64,000 nt of DNA, taken from NCBI GenBank assembly GCA_037893225.1, contig JAZGUH010000069.1, positions 124,001-188,000 on the forward strand, written 5' to 3'. The translations under genes and the position numbers were made by a program. Shown here piece by piece: positions 25,601 to 40,018 of this stretch (position 1 is its first letter; every line of letters begins with the position of its first letter). The notes under the pieces are model-generated. The model searched no databases and had not been told where the DNA came from. It worked only from the letters and a program-made list of their open reading frames with translations. Source of the stretch: Hippasteria phrygiana. Its lineage: Eukaryota; Echinodermata; Asteroidea; Valvatida; Goniasteridae.

Positions 25601-28600
25601 AAAATTACTGAATTTGGTTGATATTTCATGCAATTATGAATGAGTAAAGCAAGTCCATACCCCAGGGAATTTGACATGCATGGAGCAATAAATAGACGGT
25701 AACATGTACACAGATGTTGGCCGGAAAGAAAATAAACATTGCGAGGTTTGACTTTTCTCCACAAGTGTTAACTCTAAGAAGCCGCCGATAATTGCAACAT
25801 GTAGCGCCAGATCTAAGCTATCCATACATGTCAAAATTACTGAATTTGGTTGATATTTCATGCAATTATGAATGAGTAAAGCAAGTCCATACCCCAGGGA
25901 ATTTGACAGGCATGGAGCAATAAATAAAAGGTAATCTGCACACAGATGTTGGCCGGAAAGAAAATAAACATTGCGAGGTTTGAATTTTCTCCACAAGTGT
26001 TAACTCTAAGAAGCCGCCGATAATTGCAACATGTAGCGCCAGATCTAAGCTATCCATACATGTCAAAATTACTGTATTTGGTTGATATTTCATGCAATTA
26101 TGAATGAGTAAAGCAAGTCCATACCCCAGGGAATTTGACATGCATGGAGCAATACATAGACGGTAACATGTACACAGATGTTGGCCGGAAAGAAAATAAA
26201 CATTGCGAGGTTTGACTTTTCTCCACAAGTGTTAACTCTAAGAAGCCGCCGATAATTGCAACATGTAGCGCCAGATCTAAGCTATCCATACATGTCAAAA
26301 TTACTGAATTTGGTTGATATTTCATGCAATTATGAATGAGTAAAGCAAGTCCATACCCCAGGGAATTTGACAGGCATGGAGCAATAAATAAAAGGTAATC
26401 TGCACACAGATGTTGGCCGGAAAGAAAATAAACATTGCGAGGTTTGACTTTTCTCCACAAGTGTTAACTCTAAGAAGCCGCCGATAATTGCAACATGTAG
26501 CGCCAGATCTAAGCTATCCATACATGTCAAAATTACTGAATTTGGTTGATATTTCATGCAATTATGAATGAGTAAAGCAAGTCCATACCCCAGGGAATTT
26601 GACAGGCATGGAGCAATAAATAAAAGGTAATCTGCACACAGATGTTGGCCGGAAAGAAAATAAACATTGCGAGGTTTGAATTTTCTCCACAAGTGTTAAC
26701 TCTAAGAAGCCGCCGATAATTGCAACATGTAGCGCCAGATCTAAGCTATCCATACATGTCAAAATTACTGTATTTGGTTGATATTTCATGCAATTATGAA
26801 TGAGTAAAGCAAGTCCATACCCCAGGGAATTTGACATGCATGGAGCAATAAATAGACGGTAACATGTACACAGATGTTGGCCGGAAAGAAAATAAACATT
26901 GCGAGGTTTGACTTTTCTCCACAAGTGTTAACTCTAAGAAGCCGCCGATAATTGCAACATGTAGCGCCAGATCTAAGCTATCCATACATGTCAAAATTAC
27001 TGAATTTGGTTGATATTTCATGCAATTATGAATGAGTAAAGCAAGTCCATACCCCAGGGAATTTGACAGGCATGGAGCAATAAATAAAAGGTAATCTGCA
27101 CACAGATGTTGGCCGGAAAGAAAATAAACATTGCGAGGTTTGACTTTTCTCCACAAGTGTTAACTCTAAGAAGCCGCCGATAATTGCAACATGTAGCGCC
27201 AGATCTAAGCTATCCATACATGTCAAAATTACTGAATTTGGTTGATATTTCATGCAATTATGAATGAGTAAAGCAAGTCCATACCCCAGGGAATTTGACA
27301 GGCATGGAGCAATAAATAAAAGGTAATCTGCACACAGATGTTGGCCGGAAAGAAAATAAACATTGCGAGGTTTGAATTTTCTCCACAAGTGTTAACTCTA
27401 AGAAGCCGCCGATAATTGCAACATGTAGCGCCAGATCTAAGCTATCCATACATGTCAAAATTACTGTATTTGGTTGATATTTCATGCAATTATGAATGAG
27501 TAAAGCAAGTCCATACCCCAGGGAATTTGACAGGCATGGAGCAATAAATAGACGGTAACATGTACACAGATGTTGGCCGGAAAGAAAATAAACATTGCGA
27601 GGTTTGACTTTTCTCCACAAGTGTTAACTCTAAGAAGCCGCCGATAATTGCAACATGTAGCGCCAGATCTAAGCTATCCATACATGTCAAAATTACTGAA
27701 TTTGGTTGATATTTCATGCAATTATGAATGAGTAAAGCAAGTCCATACCCCAGGGAATTTGACAGGCATGGAGCAATAAATAAAAGGTAATCTGTACACA
27801 GATGTTGGCCGGAAAGAAAATAAACATTGCGAGGTTTGACTTTTCTCCACAAGTGTTAACTCTAAGAAGCCGCCGATAATTGCAACATGTAGCGCCAGAT
27901 CTAAGCTATCCATACATGTCAAAATTACTGAATTTGGTTGATATTTCATGCAATTATGAATGAGTAAAGCAAGTCCATACCCCAGGGAATTTGACATGCA
28001 TGGAGCAATAAATAGACGGTAACATGTACACAGATGTTGGCCGGAAAGAAAATAAACATTGCGAGGTTTGACTTTTCTCCACAAGTGTTAACTCTAAGAA
28101 GCCGCCGATAATTGCAACATGTAGCGCCAGATCTAAGCTATCCATACATGTCAAAATTACTGAATTTGGTTGATATTTCATGCAATTATGAATGAGTAAA
28201 GCAAGTCCATACCCCAGGGAATTTGACAGGCATGGAGCAATAAATAAAAGGTAATCTGCACACAGATGTTGGCCGGAAAGAAAATAAACATTGCGAGGTT
28301 TGAATTTTCTCCACAAGTGTTAACTCTAAGAAGCCGCCGATAATTGCAACATGTAGCGCCAGATCTAAGCTATCCATACATGTCAAAATTACTGTATTTG
28401 GTTGATATTTCATGCAATTATGAATGAGTAAAGCAAGTCCATACCCCAGGGAATTTGACATGCATGGAGCAATACATAGACGGTAACATGTACACAGATG
28501 TTGGCCGGAAAGAAAATAAACATTGCGAGGTTTGACTTTTCTCCACAAGTGTTAACTCTAAGAAGCCGCCGATAATTGCAACATGTAGCGCCAGATCTAA

Positions 28601-30505
28601 GCTATCCATACATGTCAAAATTACTGAATTTGGTTGATATTTCATGCAATTATGAATGAGTAAAGCAAGTCCATACCCCAGGGAATTTGACAGGCATGGA
28701 GCAATAAATAAAAGGTAATCTGCACACAGATGTTGGCCGGAAAGAAAATAAACATTGCGAGGTTTGACTTTTCTCCACAAGTGTTAACTCTAAGAAGCCG
28801 CCGATAATTGCAACATGTAGCGCCAGATCTAAGCTATCCATACATGTCAAAATTACTGAATTTGGTTGATATTTCATGCAATTATGAATGAGTAAAGCAA
28901 GTCCATACCCCAGGGAATTTGACATGCATGGAGCAATAAATAGACGGTAACATGTACACAGATGTTGGCCGGAAAGAAAATAAACATTGCGAGGTTTGAC
29001 TTTTCTCCACAAGTGTTAACTCTAAGAAGCCGCCGATAATTGCAACATGTAGCGCCAGATCTAAGCTATCCATACATGTCAAAATTACTGAATTTGGTTG
29101 ATATTTCATGCAATTATGAATGAGTAAAGCAAGTCCATACCCCAGGGAATTTGACAGGCATGGAGCAATAAATAAAAGGTAATCTGCACACAGATGTTGG
29201 CCGGAAAGAAAATAAACATTGCGAGGTTTGAATTTTCTCCACAAGTGTTAACTCTAAGAAGCCGCCGATAATTGCAACATGTAGCGCCAGATCTAAGCTA
29301 TCCATACATGTCAAAATTACTGTATTTGGTTGATATTTCATGCAATTATGAATGAGTAAAGCAAGTCCATACCCCAGGGAATTTGACATGCATGGAGCAA
29401 TACATAGACGGTAACATGTACACAGATGTTGGCCGGAAAGAAAATAAACATTGCGAGGTTTGACTTTTCTCCACAAGTGTTAACTCTAAGAAGCCGCCGA
29501 TAATTGCAACATGTAGCGCCAGATCTAAGCTATCCATACATGTCAAAATTACTGAATTTGGTTGATATTTCATGCAATTATGAATGAGTAAAGCAAGTCC
29601 ATACCCCAGGGAATTTGACAGGCATGGAGCAATAAATAAAAGGTAATCTGCACACAGATGTTGGCCGGAAAGAAAATAAACATTGCGAGGTTTGACTTTT
29701 CTCCACAAGTGTTAACTCTAAGAAGCCGCCGATAATTGCAACATGTAGCGCCAGATCTAAGCTATCCATACATGTCAAAATTACTGAATTTGGTTGATAT
29801 TTCATGCAATTATGAATGAGTAAAGCAAGTCCATACCCCAGGGAATTTGACAGGCATGGAGCAATAAATAAAAGGTAATCTGCACACAGATGTTGGCCGG
29901 AAAGAAAATAAACATTGCGAGGTTTGAATTTTCTCCACAAGTGTTAACTCTAAGAAGCCGCCGATAATTGCAACATGTAGCGCCAGATCTAAGCTATCCA
30001 TACATGTCAAAATTACTGTATTTGGTTGATATTTCATGCAATTATGAATGAGTAAAGCAAGTCCATACCCCAGGGAATTTGACAGGCATGGAGCAATAAA
30101 TAAAAGGTAATCTGCACACAGATGTTGGCCGGAAAGAAAATAAACATTGCGAGGTTTGACTTTTCTCCACAAGTGTTAACTCTAAGAAGCCGCCGATAAT
30201 TGCAACATGTAGCGCCAGATCTAAGCTATCCATACATGTCAAAATTACTGAATTTGGTTGATATTTCATGCAATTATGAATGAGTAAAGCAAGTCCATAC
30301 CCCAGGGAATTTGACAGGCATGGAGCAATAAATAAAAGGTAATCTGCACACAGATGTTGGCCGGAAAGAAAATAAACATTGCGAGGTTTGAATTTTCTCC
30401 ACAAGTGTTAACTCTAAGAAGCCGCCGATAATTGCAACATGTAGCGCCAGATCTAAGCTATCCATACATGTCAAAATTACTGTATTTGGTTGATATTTCA
30501 TGCAA
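22618..30505 (+). repeat. Irregular higher-order zone, 4-, 6- and 10-monomer spacing
   Basis: g73 appears at 23968 and 25360 (6 monomers). c172 appears at 24763, 26155, 28475 and 29403 (6, 10 and 4 monomers). Between these markers A and B cassettes alternate with runs of two or three A-type monomers. No single unit length fits the whole stretch. I read it as the same building blocks as the 16-20 kb zone after several further insertions and losses of whole monomers. The t at 24183 is private. Confidence 0.6.
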
Positions 30506-33054
30506 TTATGAATGAGTAAAGCAAGTCCATACCCCAGGGAATTTGACATGCATGGAGCAATAAATAGACGGTAACATGTACACAGATGTTGGCCGGAAAG
30601 AAAATAAACATTGCGAGGTTTGACTTTTCTCCACAAGTGTTAACTCTAAGAAGCCGCCGATAATTGCAACATGTAGCGCCAGATCTAAGCTATCCATACA
30701 TGTCAAAATTACTGAATTTGGTTGATATTTCATGCAATTATGAATGAGTAAAGCAAGTCCATACCCCAGGGGAATTTGACAGGCATGGAGCAATAAATAA
30801 AAGGTAATCTGTACACAGATGTTGGCCGGAAAGAAAATAAACATTGCGAGGTTTGACTTTTCTCCACAAGTGTTAACTCTAAGAAGCCGCCGATAATTGC
30901 AACATGTAGCGCCAGATCTAAGCTATCCATACATGTCAAAATTACTGAATTTGGTTGATATTTCATGCAATTATGAATGAGTAAAGCAAGTCCATACCCC
31001 AGGGAATTTGACATGCATGGAGCAATAAATAGACGGTAACATGTACACAGATGTTGGCCGGAAAGAAAATAAACATTGCGAGGTTTGACTTTTCTCCACA
31101 AGTGTTAACTCTAAGAAGCCGCCGATAATTGCAACATGTAGCGCCAGATCTAAGCTATCCATACATGTCAAAATTACTGAATTTGGTTGATATTTCATGC
31201 AATTATGAATGAGTAAAGCAAGTCCATACCCCAGGGAATTTGACAGGCATGGAGCAATAAATAAAAGGTAATCTGCACACAGATGTTGGCCGGAAAGAAA
31301 ATAAACATTGCGAGGTTTGAATTTTCTCCACAAGTGTTAACTCTAAGAAGCCGCCGATAATTGCAACATGTAGCGCCAGATCTAAGCTATCCATACATGT
31401 CAAAATTACTGTATTTGGTTGATATTTCATGCAATTATGAATGAGTAAAGCAAGTCCATACCCCAGGGAATTTGACATGCATGGAGCAATACATAGACGG
31501 TAACATGTACACAGATGTTGGCCGGAAAGAAAATAAACATTGCGAGGTTTGACTTTTCTCCACAAGTGTTAACTCTAAGAAGCCGCCGATAATTGCAACA
31601 TGTAGCGCCAGATCTAAGCTATCCATACATGTCAAAATTACTGAATTTGGTTGATATTTCATGCAATTATGAATGAGTAAAGCAAGTCCATACCCCAGGG
31701 AATTTGACAGGCATGGAGCAATAAATAAAAGGTAATCTGCACACAGATGTTGGCCGGAAAGAAAATAAACATTGCGAGGTTTGACTTTTCTCCACAAGTG
31801 TTAACTCTAAGAAGCCGCCGATAATTGCAACATGTAGCGCCAGATCTAAGCTATCCATACATGTCAAAATTACTGAATTTGGTTGATATTTCATGCAATT
31901 ATGAATGAGTAAAGCAAGTCCATACCCCAGGGAATTTGACATGCATGGAGCAATAAATAGACGGTAACATGTACACAGATGTTGGCCGGAAAGAAAATAA
32001 ACATTGCGAGGTTTGACTTTTCTCCACAAGTGTTAACTCTAAGAAGCCGCCGATAATTGCAACATGTAGCGCCAGATCTAAGCTATCCATACATGTCAAA
32101 ATTACTGAATTTGGTTGATATTTCATGCAATTATGAATGAGTAAAGCAAGTCCATACCCCAGGGAATTTGACAGGCATGGAGCAATAAATAAAAGGTAAT
32201 CTGCACACAGATGTTGGCCGGAAAGAAAATAAACATTGCGAGGTTTGAATTTTCTCCACAAGTGTTAACTCTAAGAAGCCGCCGATAATTGCAACATGTA
32301 GCGCCAGATCTAAGCTATCCATACATGTCAAAATTACTGTATTTGGTTGATATTTCATGCAATTATGAATGAGTAAAGCAAGTCCATACCCCAGGGAATT
32401 TGACATGCATGGAGCAATAAATAGACGGTAACATGTACACAGATGTTGGCCGGAAAGAAAATAAACATTGCGAGGTTTGACTTTTCTCCACAAGTGTTAA
32501 CTCTAAGAAGCCGCCGATAATTGCAACATGTAGCGCCAGATCTAAGCTATCCATACATGTCAAAATTACTGAATTTGGTTGATATTTCATGCAATTATGA
32601 ATGAGTAAAGCAAGTCCATACCCCAGGGAATTTGACAGGCATGGAGCAATAAATAAAAGGTAATCTGCACACAGATGTTGGCCGGAAAGAAAATAAACAT
32701 TGCGAGGTTTGACTTTTCTCCACAAGTGTTAACTCTAAGAAGCCGCCGATAATTGCAACATGTAGCGCCAGATCTAAGCTATCCATACATGTCAAAATTA
32801 CTGAATTTGGTTGATATTTCATGCAATTATGAATGAGTAAAGCAAGTCCATACCCCAGGGAATTTGACAGGCATGGAGCAATAAATAAAAGGTAATCTGC
32901 ACACAGATGTTGGCCGGAAAGAAAATAAACATTGCGAGGTTTGAATTTTCTCCACAAGTGTTAACTCTAAGAAGCCGCCGATAATTGCAACATGTAGCGC
33001 CAGATCTAAGCTATCCATACATGTCAAAATTACTGTATTTGGTTGATATTTCAT
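30506..33054 (+). repeat. Left member of a duplication offset by 30 monomers
   Basis: About ten successive monomers match 37466-40018 in cassette order at an offset of 6960 bp (30 x 232). The c172 marker at 31492 pairs with 38452. Differences are mostly private changes in the right member (38283, 39512, 39584) and one extra g in this member at 30769-30772, inside a 233-bp monomer (30624-30856). The +1 change is in a ggg run, the kind of site where polymerase slippage or a consensus error is likely. Confidence 0.66.
30624..30856 (+). repeat. 233-bp monomer with one extra g
   Basis: The usual ccccaggg run reads ccccagggg at 30764-30772, lengthening the unit by one base and restoring the register lost at 13424. 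No other monomer shows this. It may be a true slippage event or a homopolymer error in the assembly. Confidence 0.85.
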
Positions 33055-33430
33055 GCAATTATGACTGAGTAAAGCAAGTCATACCCCAGGGAATTTGACA
33101 GGCATGGAGCAATAAATAGACGGTAACATGTACACAGATGTTGGCCGGAAAGAAAATAAACATTGCGAGGTTTGACTTTTCTCCACAAGTGTTAACTCTA
33201 AGAAGCCGCCGATGATTGCAACATGTAGCGCCAGATCTAAGCTATCCATACATGTCAAAATTACTGAATTTGGTTGATATTTCATGCAATTATGAATGAG
33301 TAAAGCAAGTCCATACCCCAGGGAATTTGACATGCATAGAGCAATAAATAGACGGTAACATGTACACAGATGTTGGCCGGAAAGAAAATAAACATTGCGA
33401 GGTTTGAATTTTCTCCACAAGTTTTAACTC
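32945..33430 (+). repeat. Degraded pair of monomers
   Basis: Several uncommon changes crowd into about 360 bp: c at 33064, loss of one c beside 33080 (making a 231-bp unit, 32945-33175), g at 33214, a at 33338 and t at 33423. Change a163 (33338) is shared only with base 395. Change t16 (33423), which removes the HpaI site, is shared only with 52448, 55232 and 61960. This is the densest cluster of changes in the array. It may be an older, less homogenised relic or a junction between amplified segments. Confidence 0.8.
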
Positions 33431-33521
33431 TAAGAAGCCGCCGATAATTGCAACATGTAGCGCCAGATCTAAGCTATCCATACATGTCAAAATTACTGAA
33501 TTTGGTTGATATTTCATGCAA

Positions 33522-36500
33522 TTATGAATGAGTAAAGCAAGTCCATACCCCAGGGAATTTGACAGGCATGGAGCAATAAATAAAAGGTAATCTGCACACA
33601 GATGTTGGCCGGAAAGAAAATAAACATTGCGAGGTTTGAATTTTCTCCACAAGTGTTAACTCTAAGAAGCCGCCGATAATTGCAACATGTAGCGCCAGAT
33701 CTAAGCTATCCATACATGTCAAAATTACTGTATTTGGTTGATATTTCATGCAATTATGAATGAGTAAAGCAAGTCCATACCCCAGGGAATTTGACAGGCA
33801 TGGAGCAATAAATAGACGGTAACATGTACACAGATGTTGGCCGGAAAGAAAATAAACATTGCGAGGTTTGACTTTTCTCCACAAGTGTTAACTCTAAGAA
33901 GCCGCCGATAATTGCAACATGTAGCGCCAGATCTAAGCTATCCATACATGTCAAAATTACTGAATTTGGTTGATATTTCATGCAATTATGAATGAGTAAA
34001 GCAAGTCCATACCCCAGGGAATTTGACAGGCATGGAGCAATAAATAAAAGGTAATCTGTACACAGATGTTGGCCGGAAAGAAAATAAACATTGCGAGGTT
34101 TGACTTTTCTCCACAAGTGTTAACTCTAAGAAGCCGCCGATAATTGCAACATGTAGCGCCAGATCTAAGCTATCCATACATGTCAAAATTACTGAATTTG
34201 GTTGATATTTCATGCAATTATGAATGAGTAAAGCAAGTCCATACCCCAGGGAATTTGACATGCATGGAGCAATAAATAGACGGTAACATGTACACAGATG
34301 TTGGCCGGAAAGAAAATAAACATTGCGAGGTTTGACTTTTCTCCACAAGTGTTAACTCTAAGAAGCCGCCGATAATTGCAACATGTAGCGCCAGATCTAA
34401 GCTATCCATACATGTCAAAATTACTGAATTTGGTTGATATTTCATGCAATTATGAATGAGTAAAGCAAGTCCATACCCCAGGGAATTTGACAGGCATGGA
34501 GCAATAAATAAAAGGTAATCTGCACACAGATGTTGGCCGGAAAGAAAATAAACATTGCGAGGTTTGAATTTTCTCCACAAGTGTTAACTCTAAGAAGCCG
34601 CCGATAATTGCAACATGTAGCGCCAGATCTAAGCTATCCATACATGTCAAAATTACTGTATTTGGTTGATATTTCATGCAATTATGAATGAGTAAAGCAA
34701 GTCCATACCCCAGGGAATTTGACATGCATGGAGCAATACATAGACGGTAACATGTACACAGATGTTGGCCGGAAAGAAAATAAACATTGCGAGGTTTGAC
34801 TTTTCTCCACAAGTGTTAACTCTAAGAAGCCGCCGATAATTGCAACATGTAGCGCCAGATCTAAGCTATCCATACATGTCAAAATTACTGAATTTGGTTG
34901 ATATTTCATGCAATTATGAATGAGTAAAGCAAGTCCATACCCCAGGGAATTTGACAGGCATGGAGCAATAAATAAAAGGTAATCTGCACACAGATGTTGG
35001 CCGGAAAGAAAATAAACATTGCGAGGTTTGACTTTTCTCCACAAGTGTTAACTCTAAGAAGCCGCCGATAATTGCAACATGTAGCGCCAGATCTAAGCTA
35101 TCCATACATGTCAAAATTACTGTATTTGGTTGATATTTCATGCAATTATGAATGAGTAAAGCAAGTCCATACCCCAGGGAATTTGACATGCATGGAGCAA
35201 TACATAGACGGTAACATGTACACAGATGTTGGCCGGAAAGAAAATAAACATTGCGAGGTTTGACTTTTCTCCACAAGTGTTAACTCTAAGAAGCCGCCGA
35301 TAATTGCAACATGTAGCGCCAGATCTAAGCTATCCATACATGTCAAAATTACTGAATTTGGTTGATATTTCATGCAATTATGAATGAGTAAAGCAAGTCC
35401 ATACCCCAGGGAATTTGACAGGCATGGAGCAATAAATAAAAGGTAATCTGCACACAGATGTTGGCCGGAAAGAAAATAAACATTGCGAGGTTTGACTTTT
35501 CTCCACAAGTGTTAACTCTAAGAAGCCGCCGATAATTGCAACATGTAGCGCCAGATCTAAGCTATCCATACATGTCAAAATTACTGAATTTGGTTGATAT
35601 TTCATGCAATTATGAATGAGTAAAGCAAGTCCATACCCCAGGGAATTTGACAGGCATGGAGCAATAAATAAAAGGTAATCTGCACACAGATGTTGGCCGG
35701 AAAGAAAATAAACATTGCGAGGTTTGAATTTTCTCCACAAGTGTTAACTCTAAGAAGCCGCCGATAATTGCAACATGTAGCGCCAGATCTAAGCTATCCA
35801 TACATGTCAAAATTACTGTATTTGGTTGATATTTCATGCAATTATGAATGAGTAAAGCAAGTCCATACCCCAGGGAATTTGACAGGCATGGAGCAATAAA
35901 TAGACGGTAACATGTACACAGATGTTGGCCGGAAAGAAAATAAACATTGCGAGGTTTGACTTTTCTCCACAAGTGTTAACTCTAAGAAGCCGCCGATAAT
36001 TGCAACATGTAGCGCCAGATCTAAGCTATCCATACATGTCAAAATTACTGAATTTGGTTGATATTTCATGCAATTATGAATGAGTAAAGCAAGTCCATAC
36101 CCCAGGGAATTTGACAGGCATGGAGCAATAAATAAAAGGTAATCTGTACACAGATGTTGGCCGGAAAGAAAATAAACATTGCGAGGTTTGACTTTTCTCC
36201 ACAAGTGTTAACTCTAAGAAGCCGCCGATAATTGCAACATGTAGCGCCAGATCTAAGCTATCCATACATGTCAAAATTACTGAATTTGGTTGATATTTCA
36301 TGCAATTATGAATGAGTAAAGCAAGTCCATACCCCAGGGAATTTGACATGCATGGAGCAATAAATAGACGGTAACATGTACACAGATGTTGGCCGGAAAG
36401 AAAATAAACATTGCGAGGTTTGACTTTTCTCCACAAGTGTTAACTCTAAGAAGCCGCCGATAATTGCAACATGTAGCGCCAGATCTAAGCTATCCATACA

Positions 36501-37465
36501 TGTCAAAATTACTGAATTTGGTTGATATTTCATGCAATTATGAATGAGTAAAGCAAGTCCATACCCCAGGGAATTTGACAGGCATGGAGCAATAAATAAA
36601 AGGTAATCTGCACACAGATGTTGGCCGGAAAGAAAATAAACATTGCGAGGTTTGAATTTTCTCCACAAGTGTTAACTCTAAGAAGCCGCCGATAATTGCA
36701 ACATGTAGCGCCAGATCTAAGCTATCCATACATGTCAAAATTACTGTATTTGGTTGATATTTCATGCAATTATGAATGAGTAAAGCAAGTCCATACCCCA
36801 GGGAATTTGACATGCATGGAGCAATACATAGACGGTAACATGTACACAGATGTTGGCCGGAAAGAAAATAAACATTGCGAGGTTTGACTTTTCTCCACAA
36901 GTGTTAACTCTAAGAAGCCGCCGATAATTGCAACATGTAGCGCCAGATCTAAGCTATCCATACATGTCAAAATTACTGAATTTGGTTGATATTTCATGCA
37001 ATTATGAATGAGTAAAGCAAGTCCATACCCCAGGGAATTTGACAGGCATGGAGCAATAAATAAAAGGTAATCTGCACACAGATGTTGGCCGGAAAGAAAA
37101 TAAACATTGCGAGGTTTGACTTTTCTCCACAAGTGTTAACTCTAAGAAGCCGCCGATAATTGCAACATGTAGCGCCAGATCTAAGCTATCCATACATGTC
37201 AAAATTACTGAATTTGGTTGATATTTCATGCAATTATGAATGAGTAAAGCAAGTCCATACCCCAGGGAATTTGACAGGCATGGAGCAATAAATAAAAGGT
37301 AATCTGCACACAGATGTTGGCCGGAAAGAAAATAAACATTGCGAGGTTTGAATTTTCTCCACAAGTGTTAACTCTAAGAAGCCGCCGATAATTGCAACAT
37401 GTAGCGCCAGATCTAAGCTATCCATACATGTCAAAATTACTGTATTTGGTTGATATTTCATGCAA
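33522..37465 (+). repeat. 9-monomer tandem duplication
   Basis: The cassette series beginning near 33522 is repeated from near 35610, an offset of 2088 bp (9 x 232), and c172 at 34739 pairs with 36827. The same series also occurs once at 27.3-28.7 kb (27 monomers to the left of the first copy). Two monomers near 34.9-35.2 kb carry an extra c172 (35203), so the first copy seems to have a small 2-monomer repeat at its right end. Confidence 0.65.
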
Positions 37466-40018
37466 TTATGAATGAGTAAAGCAAGTCCATACCCCAGGGA
37501 ATTTGACATGCATGGAGCAATAAATAGACGGTAACATGTACACAGATGTTGGCCGGAAAGAAAATAAACATTGCGAGGTTTGACTTTTCTCCACAAGTGT
37601 TAACTCTAAGAAGCCGCCGATAATTGCAACATGTAGCGCCAGATCTAAGCTATCCGTACATGTCAAAATTACTGAATTTGGTTGATATTTCATGCAATTA
37701 TGAATGAGTAAAGCAAGTCCATACCCCAGGGAATTTGACAGGCATGGAGCAATAAATAAAAGGTAATCTGTACACAGATGTTGGCCGGAAAGAAAATAAA
37801 CATTGCGAGGTTTGACTTTTCTCCACAAGTGTTAAACTCTAAGAAGCCGCCGATAATTGCAACATGTAGCGCCAGATCTAAGCTATCCATACATGTCAAA
37901 ATTACTGAATTTGGTTGATATTTCATGCAATTATGAATGAGTAAAGCAAGTCCATACCCCAGGGAATTTGACATGCATGGAGCAATAAATAGACGGTAAC
38001 ATGTACACAGATGTTGGCCGGAAAGAAAATAAACATTGCGAGGTTTGACTTTTCTCCACAAGTGTTAACTCTAAGAAGCCGCCGATAATTGCAACATGTA
38101 GCGCCAGATCTAAGCTATCCATACATGTCAAAATTACTGAATTTGGTTGATATTTCATGCAATTATGAATGAGTAAAGCAAGTCCATACCCCAGGGAATT
38201 TGACAGGCATGGAGCAATAAATAAAAGGTAATCTGCACACAGATGTTGGCCGGAAAGAAAATAAACATTGCGAGGTTTGAATGTTCTCCACAAGTGTTAA
38301 CTCTAAGAAGCCGCCGATAATTGCAACATGTAGCGCCAGATCTAAGCTATCCATACATGTCAAAATTACTGTATTTGGTTGATATTTCATGCAATTATGA
38401 ATGAGTAAAGCAAGTCCATACCCCAGGGAATTTGACATGCATGGAGCAATACATAGACGGTAACATGTACACAGATGTTGGCCGGAAAGAAAATAAACAT
38501 TGCGAGGTTTGACTTTTCTCCACAAGTGTTAACTCTAAGAAGCCGCCGATAATTGCAACATGTAGCGCCAGATCTAAGCTATCCATACATGTCAAAATTA
38601 CTGAATTTGGTTGATATTTCATGCAATTATGAATGAGTAAAGCAAGTCCATACCCCAGGGAATTTGACAGGCATGGAGCAATAAATAAAAGGTAATCTGC
38701 ACACAGATGTTGGCCGGAAAGAAAATAAACATTGCGAGGTTTGACTTTTCTCCACAAGTGTTAACTCTAAGAAGCCGCCGATAATTGCAACATGTAGCGC
38801 CAGATCTAAGCTATCCATACATGTCAAAATTACTGAATTTGGTTGATATTTCATGCAATTATGAATGAGTAAAGCAAGTCCATACCCCAGGGAATTTGAC
38901 ATGCATGGAGCAATAAATAGACGGTAACATGTACACAGATGTTGGCCGGAAAGAAAATAAACATTGCGAGGTTTGACTTTTCTCCACAAGTGTTAACTCT
39001 AAGAAGCCGCCGATAATTGCAACATGTAGCGCCAGATCTAAGCTATCCATACATGTCAAAATTACTGAATTTGGTTGATATTTCATGCAATTATGAATGA
39101 GTAAAGCAAGTCCATACCCCAGGGAATTTGACAGGCATGGAGCAATAAATAAAAGGTAATCTGCACACAGATGTTGGCCGGAAAGAAAATAAACATTGCG
39201 AGGTTTGAATTTTCTCCACAAGTGTTAACTCTAAGAAGCCGCCGATAATTGCAACATGTAGCGCCAGATCTAAGCTATCCATACATGTCAAAATTACTGT
39301 ATTTGGTTGATATTTCATGCAATTATGAATGAGTAAAGCAAGTCCATACCCCAGGGAATTTGACATGCATGGAGCAATAAATAGACGGTAACATGTACAC
39401 AGATGTTGGCCGGAAAGAAAATAAACATTGCGAGGTTTGACTTTTCTCCACAAGTGTTAACTCTAAGAAGCCGCCGATAATTGCAACATGTAGCGCCAGA
39501 TCTAAGCTATCTATACATGTCAAAATTACTGAATTTGGTTGATATTTCATGCAATTATGAATGAGTAAAGCAAGTCCATACCCAAGGGAATTTGACAGGC
39601 ATGGAGCAATAAATAAAAGGTAATCTGCACACAGATGTTGGCCGGAAAGAAAATAAACATTGCGAGGTTTGACTTTTCTCCACAAGTGTTAACTCTAAGA
39701 AGCCGCCGATAATTGCAACATGTAGCGCCAGATCTAAGCTATCCATACATGTCAAAATTACTGAATTTGGTTGATATTTCATGCAATTATGAATGAGTAA
39801 AGCAAGTCCATACCCCAGGGAATTTGACAGGCATGGAGCAATAAATAAAAGGTAATCTGCACACAGATGTTGGCCGGAAAGAAAATAAACATTGCGAGGT
39901 TTGAATTTTCTCCACAAGTGTTAACTCTAAGAAGCCGCCGATAATTGCAACATGTAGCGCCAGATCTAAGCTATCCATACATGTCAAAATTACTGTATTT
40001 GGTTGATATTTCATGCAA
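37466..40018 (+). repeat. Right member of the 30-monomer-offset duplication
   Basis: It matches 30506-33054 monomer for monomer. Its own changes are an extra a at 37834-37836 (gttaaactct, in the 233-bp monomer 37816-38048), g at 38283, t at 39512 and the cccaaggg change at 39584. The last of these then appears at 40280, 43064, 44224 and 45152, so this segment seems to feed material into the following block. Confidence 0.66.
37816..38048 (+). repeat. 233-bp monomer with one extra a
   Basis: The gttaac HpaI site reads gttaaactct at 37831-37840, adding one base and restoring the original register to the end of the window. It is not seen in any other monomer. Confidence 0.85.
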
